In this document: positions 1 through 6,147 of the stretch, piece after piece
Layout: every line of letters starts with the position of its first letter
Numbering within the stretch: position 1 is the first letter of the stretch
Assembly: GCA_016202845.1 (NCBI GenBank)
Contig: JACQNW010000135.1
Coordinates: 1 to 7,545, forward strand
Length of the DNA stretch: 7,545 nucleotides
Origin: Candidatus Aenigmatarchaeota archaeon
Lineage (GTDB): Archaea; Aenigmatarchaeota; Aenigmatarchaeia; GW2011-AR5
Reading direction: 5' to 3'
Made by a program: the position numbers and the translations under genes
The notes under the pieces: generated by a model
What the model was told of the DNA's origin: nothing
Databases searched by the model: none
The model's input: the letters and a program-made list of their open reading frames with translations, nothing else

Positions 1-310
1 CAAAAGAAATTTTTGCAAACTTTATTAGCTCAGAAGACTCAATATCCATTAGGTTCTCCCGTTCCTCTGACGCACAGTCGAGGTATGGGGTCCCTTCCTA
101 TTTATAGGGTTTCTAAGAAGCCGCAAAAAGCTTTGTCATCTGGCCTGTGCCGCAACCTATGTCAAGAATTTTTGCACCGGCTTTTAGTTTGGAAATTTTT
201 ATAATGTCTTTCACAAGCTTGTCAGGATAGGTCAGTCTTGTTCTGTTATATGCTCTGCTGACTTTTTCAAAATTAGTTTTTAATTTTCTGTTTATTCTCA
301 TAACTAACAT
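1..310 (-). pseudogene. Class I SAM-dependent methyltransferase, N-terminal part, frame interrupted; runs off the window edge
   Basis: The frame starts at ATG 310, or at ATG 301, which gives MRINRK and may be the better start. Residues after FEKVSRAYNRTR and YPDKLVKDII lead into motif I, LDIGCGTGQMTK, the glycine-rich SAM-binding loop of class I methyltransferases. The resemblance is to the family whose members begin with an 'F..VA..YD..RPGYP' pattern. The frame then meets TAG at 115-113 and again at 100-98. In the same frame, from 49 to the window edge, it reads MDIESSELIKFAKISF, which looks like the next conserved block (strand 2 acidic residue, then an 'ELI..AK' helix). So one gene appears to be interrupted by an in-frame stretch of 50-115. 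Substrate unknown. It could be a decayed gene, a gene with a removable intervening sequence, or a sequencing or assembly artefact. The C-terminal half lies outside the window. Confidence 0.6.
50..115 (-). other. In-frame interruption of the methyltransferase with two TAG codons and a 12-bp palindrome
   Basis: Between the end of motif I (KLFAAS) and the resumed block (MDIESSEL) there are 22 codons where homologous methyltransferases would have about six, so roughly 48 nt look extra. The stretch carries TAG at 115-113 and 100-98, the palindrome CCTATAAATAGG at 97-108, and a noticeably G+C-richer part at about 50-96. The palindrome also resembles a strong TATA box for minus-strand transcription, with a predicted start near 78. 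I saw no convincing bulge-helix-bulge intron structure by eye, and no known small RNA or tRNA. Confidence 0.45.
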
Positions 311-365
311 ATTTCATTGGACAGAATTAAAGCTCTTTTTCATGATTTCGCCTGCTTGCATGGGC

Positions 366-758
366 TCATGAAATATTTTTTGAAGGAATCTGCTGCCTTT
401 TTCTAACTCTATCCAGATTTATAATATAATAAACTTTAGTCTCAGGCAAAAGTCTAATGTTTACTTCTTCAGTTTCTTTGCCTTCTTGTGATTGTGTTTT
501 TAGTGATAAAGATCGTGTCTTTCCTCTAGTGAATTCTACAACTAAAGGTGCAGGCAAATCTACTTCTTTTGCATCTCCAACTATTTTATAAGCAACACCT
601 TCTTCAAGTTCAACATGATGTATAGCAAAACTATCGTGCCTATAAGGACTGGACCATCCTCTATACTCTAATTTCGCCTCATCGAATACCAGTATATTAC
701 CAGTAGATAAATTTCTTAGTAATCTTGCCATCCTGCTTCTATATTTTACTTCTACCAT
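366..758 (-). CDS. Hypothetical protein, 130 residues
   Basis: I do not recognise this family. The frame opens at ATG 758 and ends at TGA 368-366; an internal ATG at 731 gives MARLLRNLS and 121 residues. The protein is soluble and has no signal peptide or membrane segment. It alternates short hydrophobic and charged stretches (ILVFDEAKLEYRG, VAYKIVGD, PLVVEFTRG, KVYYIINL), which suggests a small beta-rich fold, and it ends in a basic tail (DRVRKRQQ). It lies 30 nt downstream of the SufU-like gene. It has no SD, so it may be leaderless from its own promoter rather than part of the coupled suf translation unit. It looks more A+T-rich than the suf genes. I call it a gene because the frame is long and has plausible protein composition. 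No function can be assigned. Confidence 0.6.
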   Translation of the reverse strand: MVEVKYRSRMARLLRNLSTGNILVFDEAKLEYRGWSSPYRHDSFAIHHVELEEGVAYKIVGDAKEVDLPAPLVVEFTRGKTRSLSLKTQSQEGKETEEVNIRLLPETKVYYIINLDRVRKRQQIPSKNIS

Positions 759-785
759 AAGGGTAAGACTTTAGAAAATTATTTA

Positions 786-793
786 ACTTTATA
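786..793 (-). promoter_or_regulatory. Possible TATA box for the hypothetical gene
   Basis: The minus strand reads AAAAAATATAAAGT across the end of the SufU-like gene, with TATAAAGT centred about 31 nt upstream of ATG 758. If archaeal, transcription would start near 764, leaving a leader of only a few bases, which fits the absence of an SD. In this A+T-rich stretch such a match is easy to find by chance; a second candidate, TTAAATAA, lies just downstream. Confidence 0.3.
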
Positions 794-1214
794 TTTTTTC
801 GTTCATCTCTTTGCCTAGGTGCTGGTAAGCGCACAGTTTCATGACTTTCAGTGACAACAAAGCACATTTGCTGCGCACTGGTGACAGTTCCACACCAATC
901 ATGTTTAGCACATCGTCTCTTGTAAGCTTTGATGCTTCTTCTACAGTCATGTTCTTTATTTTTTCTGTAAGCATTCCTGCCGAGGCCTGGGAAATTGCGC
1001 ATCCTTTTCCGTAAAATCTTACGTCGGTTATGACTGCTTTGACGCCTTCAGTGTCGGTTTGCTTACTTTCAACAAGAAGTTCCATTCCTATCTGGTCGCC
1101 GCAAAGCGGATTCGAGTCCTGGGCTTTGATTGTTGGGTTAGATAAATGACCAAAGTTCACCGGGTTTCTATAATATTCTAGGATAATGTCCTGGTAAATG
1201 TCTTCTGCTGACAT
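789..1214 (-). CDS. sufU: SufU/IscU-type Fe-S assembly scaffold or sulfur-acceptor protein
   Basis: This 141-residue protein is a complete U-type (NifU N-terminal domain) protein. It should receive sulfur from SufS, either as a zinc-dependent sulfurtransferase (SufU role) or as a scaffold (IscU role). Visible motifs are NPLCGD (Cys38, Asp40), GKGCAIS followed by QASAGM (Cys72), and SPVRSKCA (Cys117): the three cysteines and one aspartate of the zinc/cluster site. The 'GCAIS.AS' and 'VR.KCA' wording is SufU-like. The Cys72-to-Cys117 spacing of 45 is close to IscU (43 in E. coli, from memory) and lacks the roughly 20-residue insert of Bacillus-type SufU. It has K116 rather than the IscU histidine before the last Cys. 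ATG 1214 follows the sufS stop by 5 nt, with a weak GAG SD at 1223-1225. No SufE or A-type carrier gene is in the window, so this is the likely partner of SufS. Symbol assigned by context. Confidence 0.9.
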   Translation of the reverse strand: MSAEDIYQDIILEYYRNPVNFGHLSNPTIKAQDSNPLCGDQIGMELLVESKQTDTEGVKAVITDVRFYGKGCAISQASAGMLTEKIKNMTVEEASKLTRDDVLNMIGVELSPVRSKCALLSLKVMKLCAYQHLGKEMNEKI

Positions 1215-1219
1215 AATTA

Positions 1220-2449
1220 TTACTCAATTTTGAATACATTTTTTGCATGCTCCAGGCCTTCTGCAAGCCTGTCTATCTCTTCAAGAGTATTGTAAATGTA
1301 AAATGATGCCCTGCTTGTGGCTGGGACGCCCAAGCGTTCCATCAGTGGCTGCGCGCAGTGATGCCCACTGCGAATTGCTATTCCTTTGTCATTCAGTATG
1401 GTTGCCAGATCATGCGGATGAATATCTCCCAAATTAAAAGAAAGAGCGCCGGACCTGTTTTCTGCAGTCAGCGGCCCGTAAATCTTAATGCCTTTTATTG
1501 TTGACAGCACATCTATTGCATATTGCATCATGTTTTTGTCATGCTCCCTTACATTTTCCATTCCTATTTTTTTCAGGTAATCTATTGCTGTTGAAAGTCC
1601 TACAGCTCCTGAGACATTTGAAGTTCCTGCTTCGAACTTCCATGGCAAATCGTTCCATGTAGAGCCTTCTTTTGTGACAGTTCTTATCATGTCGCCGCCG
1701 TAATTGAACGGGTTTATTTTTTCTAACAATTCTTTCTTTCCATAAAGTACACCCATGCCCATAGGACCCAGCATTTTGTGTGCAGTGAAGGCAAGGAAAT
1801 CGCAATTAATTTTTTTGACATCTATTTTTATCTTGGGTGCGCCTTGAGCTGCATCTACAAGGCACAATGCGCCTGCATTATGAGCCATGCTTGAAATATC
1901 TTCAATAGGGTTTATAGTTCCCAATACATTTGACACATGTGTGACTGCAACCAGTTTTGTGTTGCTGTTTAATTCATTCTCAAGCTGGTCTATTTTCAAT
2001 AAACCATCATCCGTGATGTCAATAAATTTCAATTTTATTCCCCTGCTGGCAAGAAACTGCCACGGGACAATATTTGAGTGGTGTTCCATTATTGTTGTTA
2101 TTATTTCATCGCCCTTTTGCAAGCCCAAGCCCCACGCATATGCAACTAGGTTGATAGATTCAGTTGCATTTTTTGTAAAAATTGTTTCTTCTGGATTTGC
2201 ATTTATGAATGATGCTATATTCTTCCGAGACGATTCAAATATTTCAGTCGCCTCTTCTGCGAGCTTGTGGACACTGCGGTGTATGTTTGCATTATGATTT
2301 TCATAGTACCTTTTCATCGTTTCTGTTACTTGCAGCGGTTTCTGAGAAGTTGCGCTGTTGTCCAGATAAACCAAAGGATGACCGTTGATTTTCCTTTGTA
2401 GTACTGGGAAATCTTTCCTTATTTCGTTGGCTGTAATATTGCTCTGCAT
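1220..2449 (-). CDS. sufS: SufS-type (class II) cysteine desulfurase
   Basis: This PLP enzyme converts L-cysteine to L-alanine and leaves a persulfide on its active-site cysteine, supplying sulfur for cluster assembly. It has 409 residues, the normal family length. Landmarks are YLDNSATSQKP at 28-38, the PLP-stacking histidine region EHHSN at 122-126, VDAAQG at 198-203 (Asp199 and Gln202 contact PLP), the Schiff-base lysine K225 in FTAHKMLGP, and the catalytic Cys365 in RSGHHCAQPL. The short loop before Cys365 marks class II (SufS) rather than IscS/NifS. H344 in the IHPHD motif matches the histidine that exchanges a zinc ligand with SufU in Bacillus, which supports pairing with the downstream U-type gene. 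ATG 2449 lies 4 nt after the sufD stop with an overlapping SD; the TAA stop is 5 nt before the next start. No essential residue appears to be missing. Confidence 0.97.
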   Translation of the reverse strand: MQSNITANEIRKDFPVLQRKINGHPLVYLDNSATSQKPLQVTETMKRYYENHNANIHRSVHKLAEEATEIFESSRKNIASFINANPEETIFTKNATESINLVAYAWGLGLQKGDEIITTIMEHHSNIVPWQFLASRGIKLKFIDITDDGLLKIDQLENELNSNTKLVAVTHVSNVLGTINPIEDISSMAHNAGALCLVDAAQGAPKIKIDVKKINCDFLAFTAHKMLGPMGMGVLYGKKELLEKINPFNYGGDMIRTVTKEGSTWNDLPWKFEAGTSNVSGAVGLSTAIDYLKKIGMENVREHDKNMMQYAIDVLSTIKGIKIYGPLTAENRSGALSFNLGDIHPHDLATILNDKGIAIRSGHHCAQPLMERLGVPATSRASFYIYNTLEEIDRLAEGLEHAKNVFKIE

Positions 2450-2452
2450 AAA

Positions 2453-2460
2453 ATCACTTC
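2453..2460 (-). promoter_or_regulatory. SD of sufS overlapping the sufD stop codon
   Basis: The minus strand reads GAAGTGAT, then TTT and ATG. The TGA of sufD (2456-2454) lies inside the SD-like GTGAT, so ribosomes ending sufD are already at the sufS start site. The match to the anti-SD is weaker here than at the two upstream junctions. Confidence 0.6.
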
Positions 2461-3563
2461 ACTACCGCCTCTACAACATTTCTGAACTCTTCAGGAACTC
2501 TTGAAAGAAGCGGGTCAAAAAACCCTTCTACTATCATTTTTTCTGCCTGGTCTTTGCTCAATCCCCTGCTCATCAAGTAATAAACCTGATTCTCGTCCAC
2601 TTTGCTCGTAGAATCTCCATGGCTTGCCTGAACGTCATTTGCATCTATCATAAGACTAGGGATGCTGTTTGCTGTAGTGTCAGGGCTCATTTTCAAATTC
2701 TTACCGTGCAGATGCGATGACGTTTTCTGGGCCTGCTTGTCGATTTTTATCAGTCCCCTGTAAATAGAAGATGAATTATCATACAACACACCACGCGAAT
2801 GCATGTTGTTCGTAGTGTTTTGCGCTATATGCTCGGCATTTGTTGTTATATCTATATGGCCGCCATTTTTTGCAGTAAACATGTCAATGCTTTCAGATGA
2901 CGCGCCTTCGCCGTTAAAAATTGAATTTACCTTGATTCTTGTTAGTTTGCCGCCAGAAGCTGCGAATACCCATTTGATGTTTGCATTTTTCTGCAGGTCG
3001 CATAACATTGTAGAGAAATTATAAGCGTGCTGAGATTTTCTTGTTGTTACAAACTGTATGTTTGATGACGCTCCTGAAAATATTTCTGTAACATCTGTTG
3101 ATATGCATGCTTTGACGCCGGTGTGTTTGGACGCACTTTGTACGTCGGTGCCTGGCGTCGTTTCCCCGAAACAATTATAGTCGTAAAAAAGCTTAAGCGT
3201 TGCATTTTCTTCCAGTATTATTATGTTATGCGATGACGAATCTGAATTTGTGGAGATTTTTATATTTGCAGACTTGTTTTTTGGGACCTGTATCAAAAAG
3301 CCGTCTTTCCATGAAGCTGCATGGAGAAAATCAATTTTATCTTTTGGCACAAAAAGCTTTGAAAAGTTTTTGATGTCACTGGTGTTTAGCGGCTTTACAA
3401 ACTGTGTATCACCTTCTATCTTTATTTCTACTTTGGTGCCTGAAGATTTTGGCAGATTGAAAAGCCTCAGGTCTGTATATCTCCAAGGTTCTTCATTTTC
3501 TTTAGGCAAGGCAAGCTCGCCATATTTTTGCATAGCTTCTTCTTTAGAAATAATATTGCTCAC
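2454..3563 (-). CDS. sufD: SufD, subunit of the SufBC2D Fe-S scaffold
   Basis: SufD pairs with SufB on top of a SufC dimer to form the cytosolic complex that builds and releases Fe-S clusters. I place the start at GTG 3563, giving 369 residues beginning MSNIISKEEAMQKYG. It lies 3 nt after a strong SD, GGGGTGAT, which includes the sufB stop. A TTG at 3602 would extend the protein 13 residues inside sufB without an SD. N-terminal EEPWRYTDLR is the typical SufD/SufB 'WR.T' motif. The C-terminal beta-helix core has YRGLIKIDKQAQ, the SHG motif with His315 (equivalent to E. coli SufD His360, which helps form the nascent cluster at the SufB-SufD interface) and NQVYYLMSRGL, followed by the helical SufC-binding tail. 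The upstream neighbour is sufB and the downstream one sufS, with gaps of 4 nt each. Confidence 0.93.
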   Translation of the reverse strand: MSNIISKEEAMQKYGELALPKENEEPWRYTDLRLFNLPKSSGTKVEIKIEGDTQFVKPLNTSDIKNFSKLFVPKDKIDFLHAASWKDGFLIQVPKNKSANIKISTNSDSSSHNIIILEENATLKLFYDYNCFGETTPGTDVQSASKHTGVKACISTDVTEIFSGASSNIQFVTTRKSQHAYNFSTMLCDLQKNANIKWVFAASGGKLTRIKVNSIFNGEGASSESIDMFTAKNGGHIDITTNAEHIAQNTTNNMHSRGVLYDNSSSIYRGLIKIDKQAQKTSSHLHGKNLKMSPDTTANSIPSLMIDANDVQASHGDSTSKVDENQVYYLMSRGLSKDQAEKMIVEGFFDPLLSRVPEEFRNVVEAVVK

Positions 3564-3566
3564 AAA

Positions 3567-3574
3567 ATCACCCC
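3567..3574 (-). promoter_or_regulatory. SD of sufD overlapping the sufB stop; decides a GTG start
   Basis: The minus strand reads GGGGTGAT, TTT, GTG. GGTGAT is a near-perfect anti-SD match, and its TGA (3570-3568) is the sufB stop codon. This selects GTG 3563 as the sufD start over the earlier TTG at 3602, which would lie 35 nt inside sufB. Confidence 0.75.
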
Positions 3575-6135
3575 ACAGAGCCTTCCATTTCGAGCTCGAC
3601 AAGACGGTTCAACTCAATTGCATATTCCATTGGCAGTGTTTTTGTGAATCTTTCTATAAAACCCCTGACAATCATGGCCATGGCCTCTCTTTCGCTCATG
3701 CCTCTGCTCATCAAATAGAACAGCTGGTCTTCGTTTATTTTTCCTACTGTTGCTTCATGGCTTATTTGTATGTCTTTTTCCTCAAGTTCCATGTAAGGAA
3801 CTGTGTCTGAAGAAGATTTATCATCAAGTATTAATGCATCGCATGCAACGCTTGATTTCACGTTTGTCGCGCCTTTTGCAACTTTTACAAGACCCCTGTA
3901 CGTTGTCTTGCCCCCGTCCTTGCTTATAGACTTATTTGTAATAACAGATGAAGTGTTTGGCGCGAAGTGCAATATCTTTGCACCTGCATCTTGGTGCTGG
4001 CCCGCGCCTGCAAATGCCACGGACAATACTTCTCCTCTTGCGCCTTCCCCGAGAAGCCAGACTGCAGGAAATTTCATCGTCACCTTGCTTCCCAGATTGC
4101 CGTCAACCCAAAATACTTCTGCATTCTTGTACGCGAATGCGCGCTTTGTAACAAGATTGTAAACATTATTTGACCAGTTCTGTATTGTTGTGTACTGTAT
4201 CTTTGATCCTTCCATTGCTATAAGTTCTACTACTGCTGAATGCAACGAGTCAGAACTGTAGCTTGGGGCGGTGCAGTTATGAACAACTATACCATGAGCA
4301 ACATATGATTCGTCTTCTTCAACGCTGAAATTGTAAACGTCTAAATTTTCAACTATTTCTTTCTCTATAGACTTTATTGGTACAAATGCGTAATTTTCTG
4401 ATATTTGAGCGTATGACACTAATTTTTGTTCTTGTAGCAAGTTTCCATTTGAAGATACATTTGTATTTATGTTGTAGTCTACTGTTTTAGAAAATTCTTG
4501 CAAAAATGACCCACCAATATAAACTACAAACGAATTACTTCTTGGTGCCTTTTTATTCCAGACGTTTATTGACGCGAATATATTAAGTCTAAGTAAAATA
4601 TCTCTTGTCTGTTCTGCCAACTTTTCTGATATAGTGTTTATTCTAAAAGCTGTTTTTCTACCCCATGAATAATTTTTATTTGAAAAACTACCATCTCCAC
4701 GCCAGTATCCCTTTACAAATTCTCCTTGTTTTTCTAAACTTTCTAACATGAACCATTTTGGGAGTGACTTGTTTTTAGCGCCTTTTCCAAATTGTTCTTT
4801 GAACAATCTTGCTGCCAAAGTGCTGCAAAGCACCAGAGAAATTCCATTATTGTATTCTTCTTGCTCTAATGGTGCTTTTCCAAAGAATTTTTCAAGCAAA
4901 GTTTTTACATCTTCTATATAATCTCTTTCGTTTTTGTTGAAAGTAAATGAAAGATAATTTTCTCCCATAACAGACCCTTCGGCCATATAATAGCCAACTA
5001 ATCTGAAAAAATCTTCATCTGTCTGAATTTTGAAGTCTATTGTTTTTGCAGGATGTCTTCCTCTTCCTATTGTTACAGAGAAGAATCTTTCGTCAACAGA
5101 AATTATTGTCCTTTCTATTGGCATTGCAATGTAATCATATTTATCTAGTCGTCCTGCTTCTATCCATTCTGGCTGCCAATTTATGTTTTTGTACTCAGCT
5201 TTTTCTCTTTTGACTGAAAGCACGGGATGACCGCCAGTTATTTCAATTTTTTGTCTTGAATCTCCAACATAATTTATTTTACATAGAGTACCAGAATGTT
5301 TTCTTCTCTGTAATCTGTAAACTTTTTTGTAGGATTTAGTATGAGTTAAAACTACATCGCCTTCTTTAACCTCTTCTATTTTCTTAGTTCCTTCTGATGT
5401 TTTTATCGGAGTTCCTTTTGTGAAGCAGCCCTCTATATAATGTATGCTGCTTCCGGGTTCTGCAACTATGAGCGTTCTTTCAAACTGTCCCATGTTTTTA
5501 GCATTTATCCTGAAGTAAGCCTGCAGTGGCATCTCGACATGAACGCCTTTTGGTACATAAACAAACGATCCGCCGCTCCAGACTGCACTGTTGAGCGCTG
5601 AGAATTTGTTGTCTTCCGGAGGTATTACTGTTCCAAAGTATTTTTTTACAAGATCTTCGTGCTCTTTCAATCCGCTGTCCATGTCTAGAAATATTACGCC
5701 TTGCTTTTCCAGGTCTTCTCTTATCTGATGGTATATCACTTCGCTGTCATACTGTGCGCCTGCACCTGCAAGAAACTTTTTCTCGGCTTCTGGAATGCCC
5801 AGTCGGTCAAATGTCTTCTTGATGTTTTCAGGCACATCTTCCCATGATTTCGATTTTGTGTCTGTTGCTTTGAGGTAATATGTTATTGCATCAAAGTCTA
5901 TGCCTGTAAGGTTTGCTCCCCATTTTGGCATTGGCTTGCTCAAGAAAATGTTTAGTGATCTTACCCTGAAATCTGTCATCCATTGCGGCTCGTTTTTAAT
6001 TTCAGAAATTTTCCTGACCACTTCTTCTGACAAACCTTTGTCCGCCTTGTAAACATATTTTTCAGGCATTGAAAAGCCGTACTTCTCTGTATACGTTTCT
6101 TTTGAATTCAAGACTTCCTGTGCAACTGTTGCCAT
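3568..6135 (-). CDS. sufB: SufB, Fe-S scaffold subunit, made as an intein-containing precursor
   Basis: SufB is the core scaffold of SufBC2D. The precursor has 855 residues: N-extein 1-236, intein 237-620, C-extein 621-855. The spliced protein has 471 residues, a normal SufB length. The N-extein shows WMTDFRVRSL, PKWGANL, WSGGSFVYVPKGVHVEMPLQ and GQFERTLIVAE. The C-extein begins CTAPSYSSDSLHSAVVE, then QNWSNNVYNLVTKR. Cys765 of the precursor (381 after splicing, in VACDALIL) and HEAT (His409, Glu410 after splicing) match E. coli Cys405, His433 and Glu434, the cluster-forming site. The first C-extein residue appears to match E. coli Cys254, the proposed sulfur-entry cysteine. The start is ATG 6135, 4 nt after SD AAGGTGAT; a GTG at 6144 sits within that SD and the sufC stop, so I reject it. 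The 3' neighbour is sufD. Function depends on protein splicing. Confidence 0.97.
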   Translation of the reverse strand: MATVAQEVLNSKETYTEKYGFSMPEKYVYKADKGLSEEVVRKISEIKNEPQWMTDFRVRSLNIFLSKPMPKWGANLTGIDFDAITYYLKATDTKSKSWEDVPENIKKTFDRLGIPEAEKKFLAGAGAQYDSEVIYHQIREDLEKQGVIFLDMDSGLKEHEDLVKKYFGTVIPPEDNKFSALNSAVWSGGSFVYVPKGVHVEMPLQAYFRINAKNMGQFERTLIVAEPGSSIHYIEGCFTKGTPIKTSEGTKKIEEVKEGDVVLTHTKSYKKVYRLQRRKHSGTLCKINYVGDSRQKIEITGGHPVLSVKREKAEYKNINWQPEWIEAGRLDKYDYIAMPIERTIISVDERFFSVTIGRGRHPAKTIDFKIQTDEDFFRLVGYYMAEGSVMGENYLSFTFNKNERDYIEDVKTLLEKFFGKAPLEQEEYNNGISLVLCSTLAARLFKEQFGKGAKNKSLPKWFMLESLEKQGEFVKGYWRGDGSFSNKNYSWGRKTAFRINTISEKLAEQTRDILLRLNIFASINVWNKKAPRSNSFVVYIGGSFLQEFSKTVDYNINTNVSSNGNLLQEQKLVSYAQISENYAFVPIKSIEKEIVENLDVYNFSVEEDESYVAHGIVVHNCTAPSYSSDSLHSAVVELIAMEGSKIQYTTIQNWSNNVYNLVTKRAFAYKNAEVFWVDGNLGSKVTMKFPAVWLLGEGARGEVLSVAFAGAGQHQDAGAKILHFAPNTSSVITNKSISKDGGKTTYRGLVKVAKGATNVKSSVACDALILDDKSSSDTVPYMELEEKDIQISHEATVGKINEDQLFYLMSRGMSEREAMAMIVRGFIERFTKTLPMEYAIELNRLVELEMEGSVG
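4276..5427 (-). mobile_element. In-frame intein with LAGLIDADG homing endonuclease, inside sufB
   Basis: This is a 384-residue intein that should cut itself from the SufB precursor and join the flanks. In intein numbering, block A is CFTKGTPIKT with Cys1; block B is ITGGHPVL with the T64..H67 pair; the two endonuclease motifs are LVGYYMAEG (143-151, acidic Glu150) and VKGYWRGDG (238-246, Asp245), with LPKWF between them; block F is VYNFSVEEDESYVAHG; block G ends VVHN (His383, Asn384), followed by Cys+1. All residues for standard Cys1-Asn-Cys+1 splicing are present, and both catalytic acids of the endonuclease are kept, so it may still be mobile. By eye the DNA is more A+T-rich than the sufB flanks, which fits horizontal arrival. 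Boundaries are set by resumption of the SufB sequence SIHYIEG/CTAPSY. There is no frameshift or stop. Confidence 0.97.
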
Positions 6136-6139
6136 TTTT

Positions 6140-6147
6140 ATCACCTT
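6140..6147 (-). promoter_or_regulatory. SD of sufB overlapping the sufC stop
   Basis: The minus strand reads AAGGTGAT, AAAA, ATG. The TGA at 6143-6141 ends sufC. The AGGTGAT match selects ATG 6135 (MATVAQEV) as the sufB start. The GTG at 6144 lies inside the SD itself and is an unlikely start. Confidence 0.8.

Noticed and set aside
50..110. Possible tRNA or other structured RNA in the G+C-rich part of the methyltransferase interruption
   Set aside because: No cloverleaf, T-loop, C/D box pair, or RNase P or SRP signature could be fitted by eye; it is kept only as an unexplained interruption.
739..1002. Minus-strand frame overlapping the SufU-like gene and the start of the hypothetical gene
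   Set aside because: It is in another frame of an identified gene, with Cys/Arg-rich composition typical of an off-frame reading.
1887..2297. Plus-strand open frame of 136 codons opposite sufS, rich in hydrophobic residues
   Set aside because: It is entirely antisense to a well-conserved desulfurase; the hydrophobic look comes from reading the complement of the coding strand.
3223..3810. Long plus-strand open frame of 195 codons across the sufD/sufB boundary
   Set aside because: It lies opposite two clearly identified genes, spans their junction, and has no domain or SD; it is a shadow of sufB/sufD codon structure.
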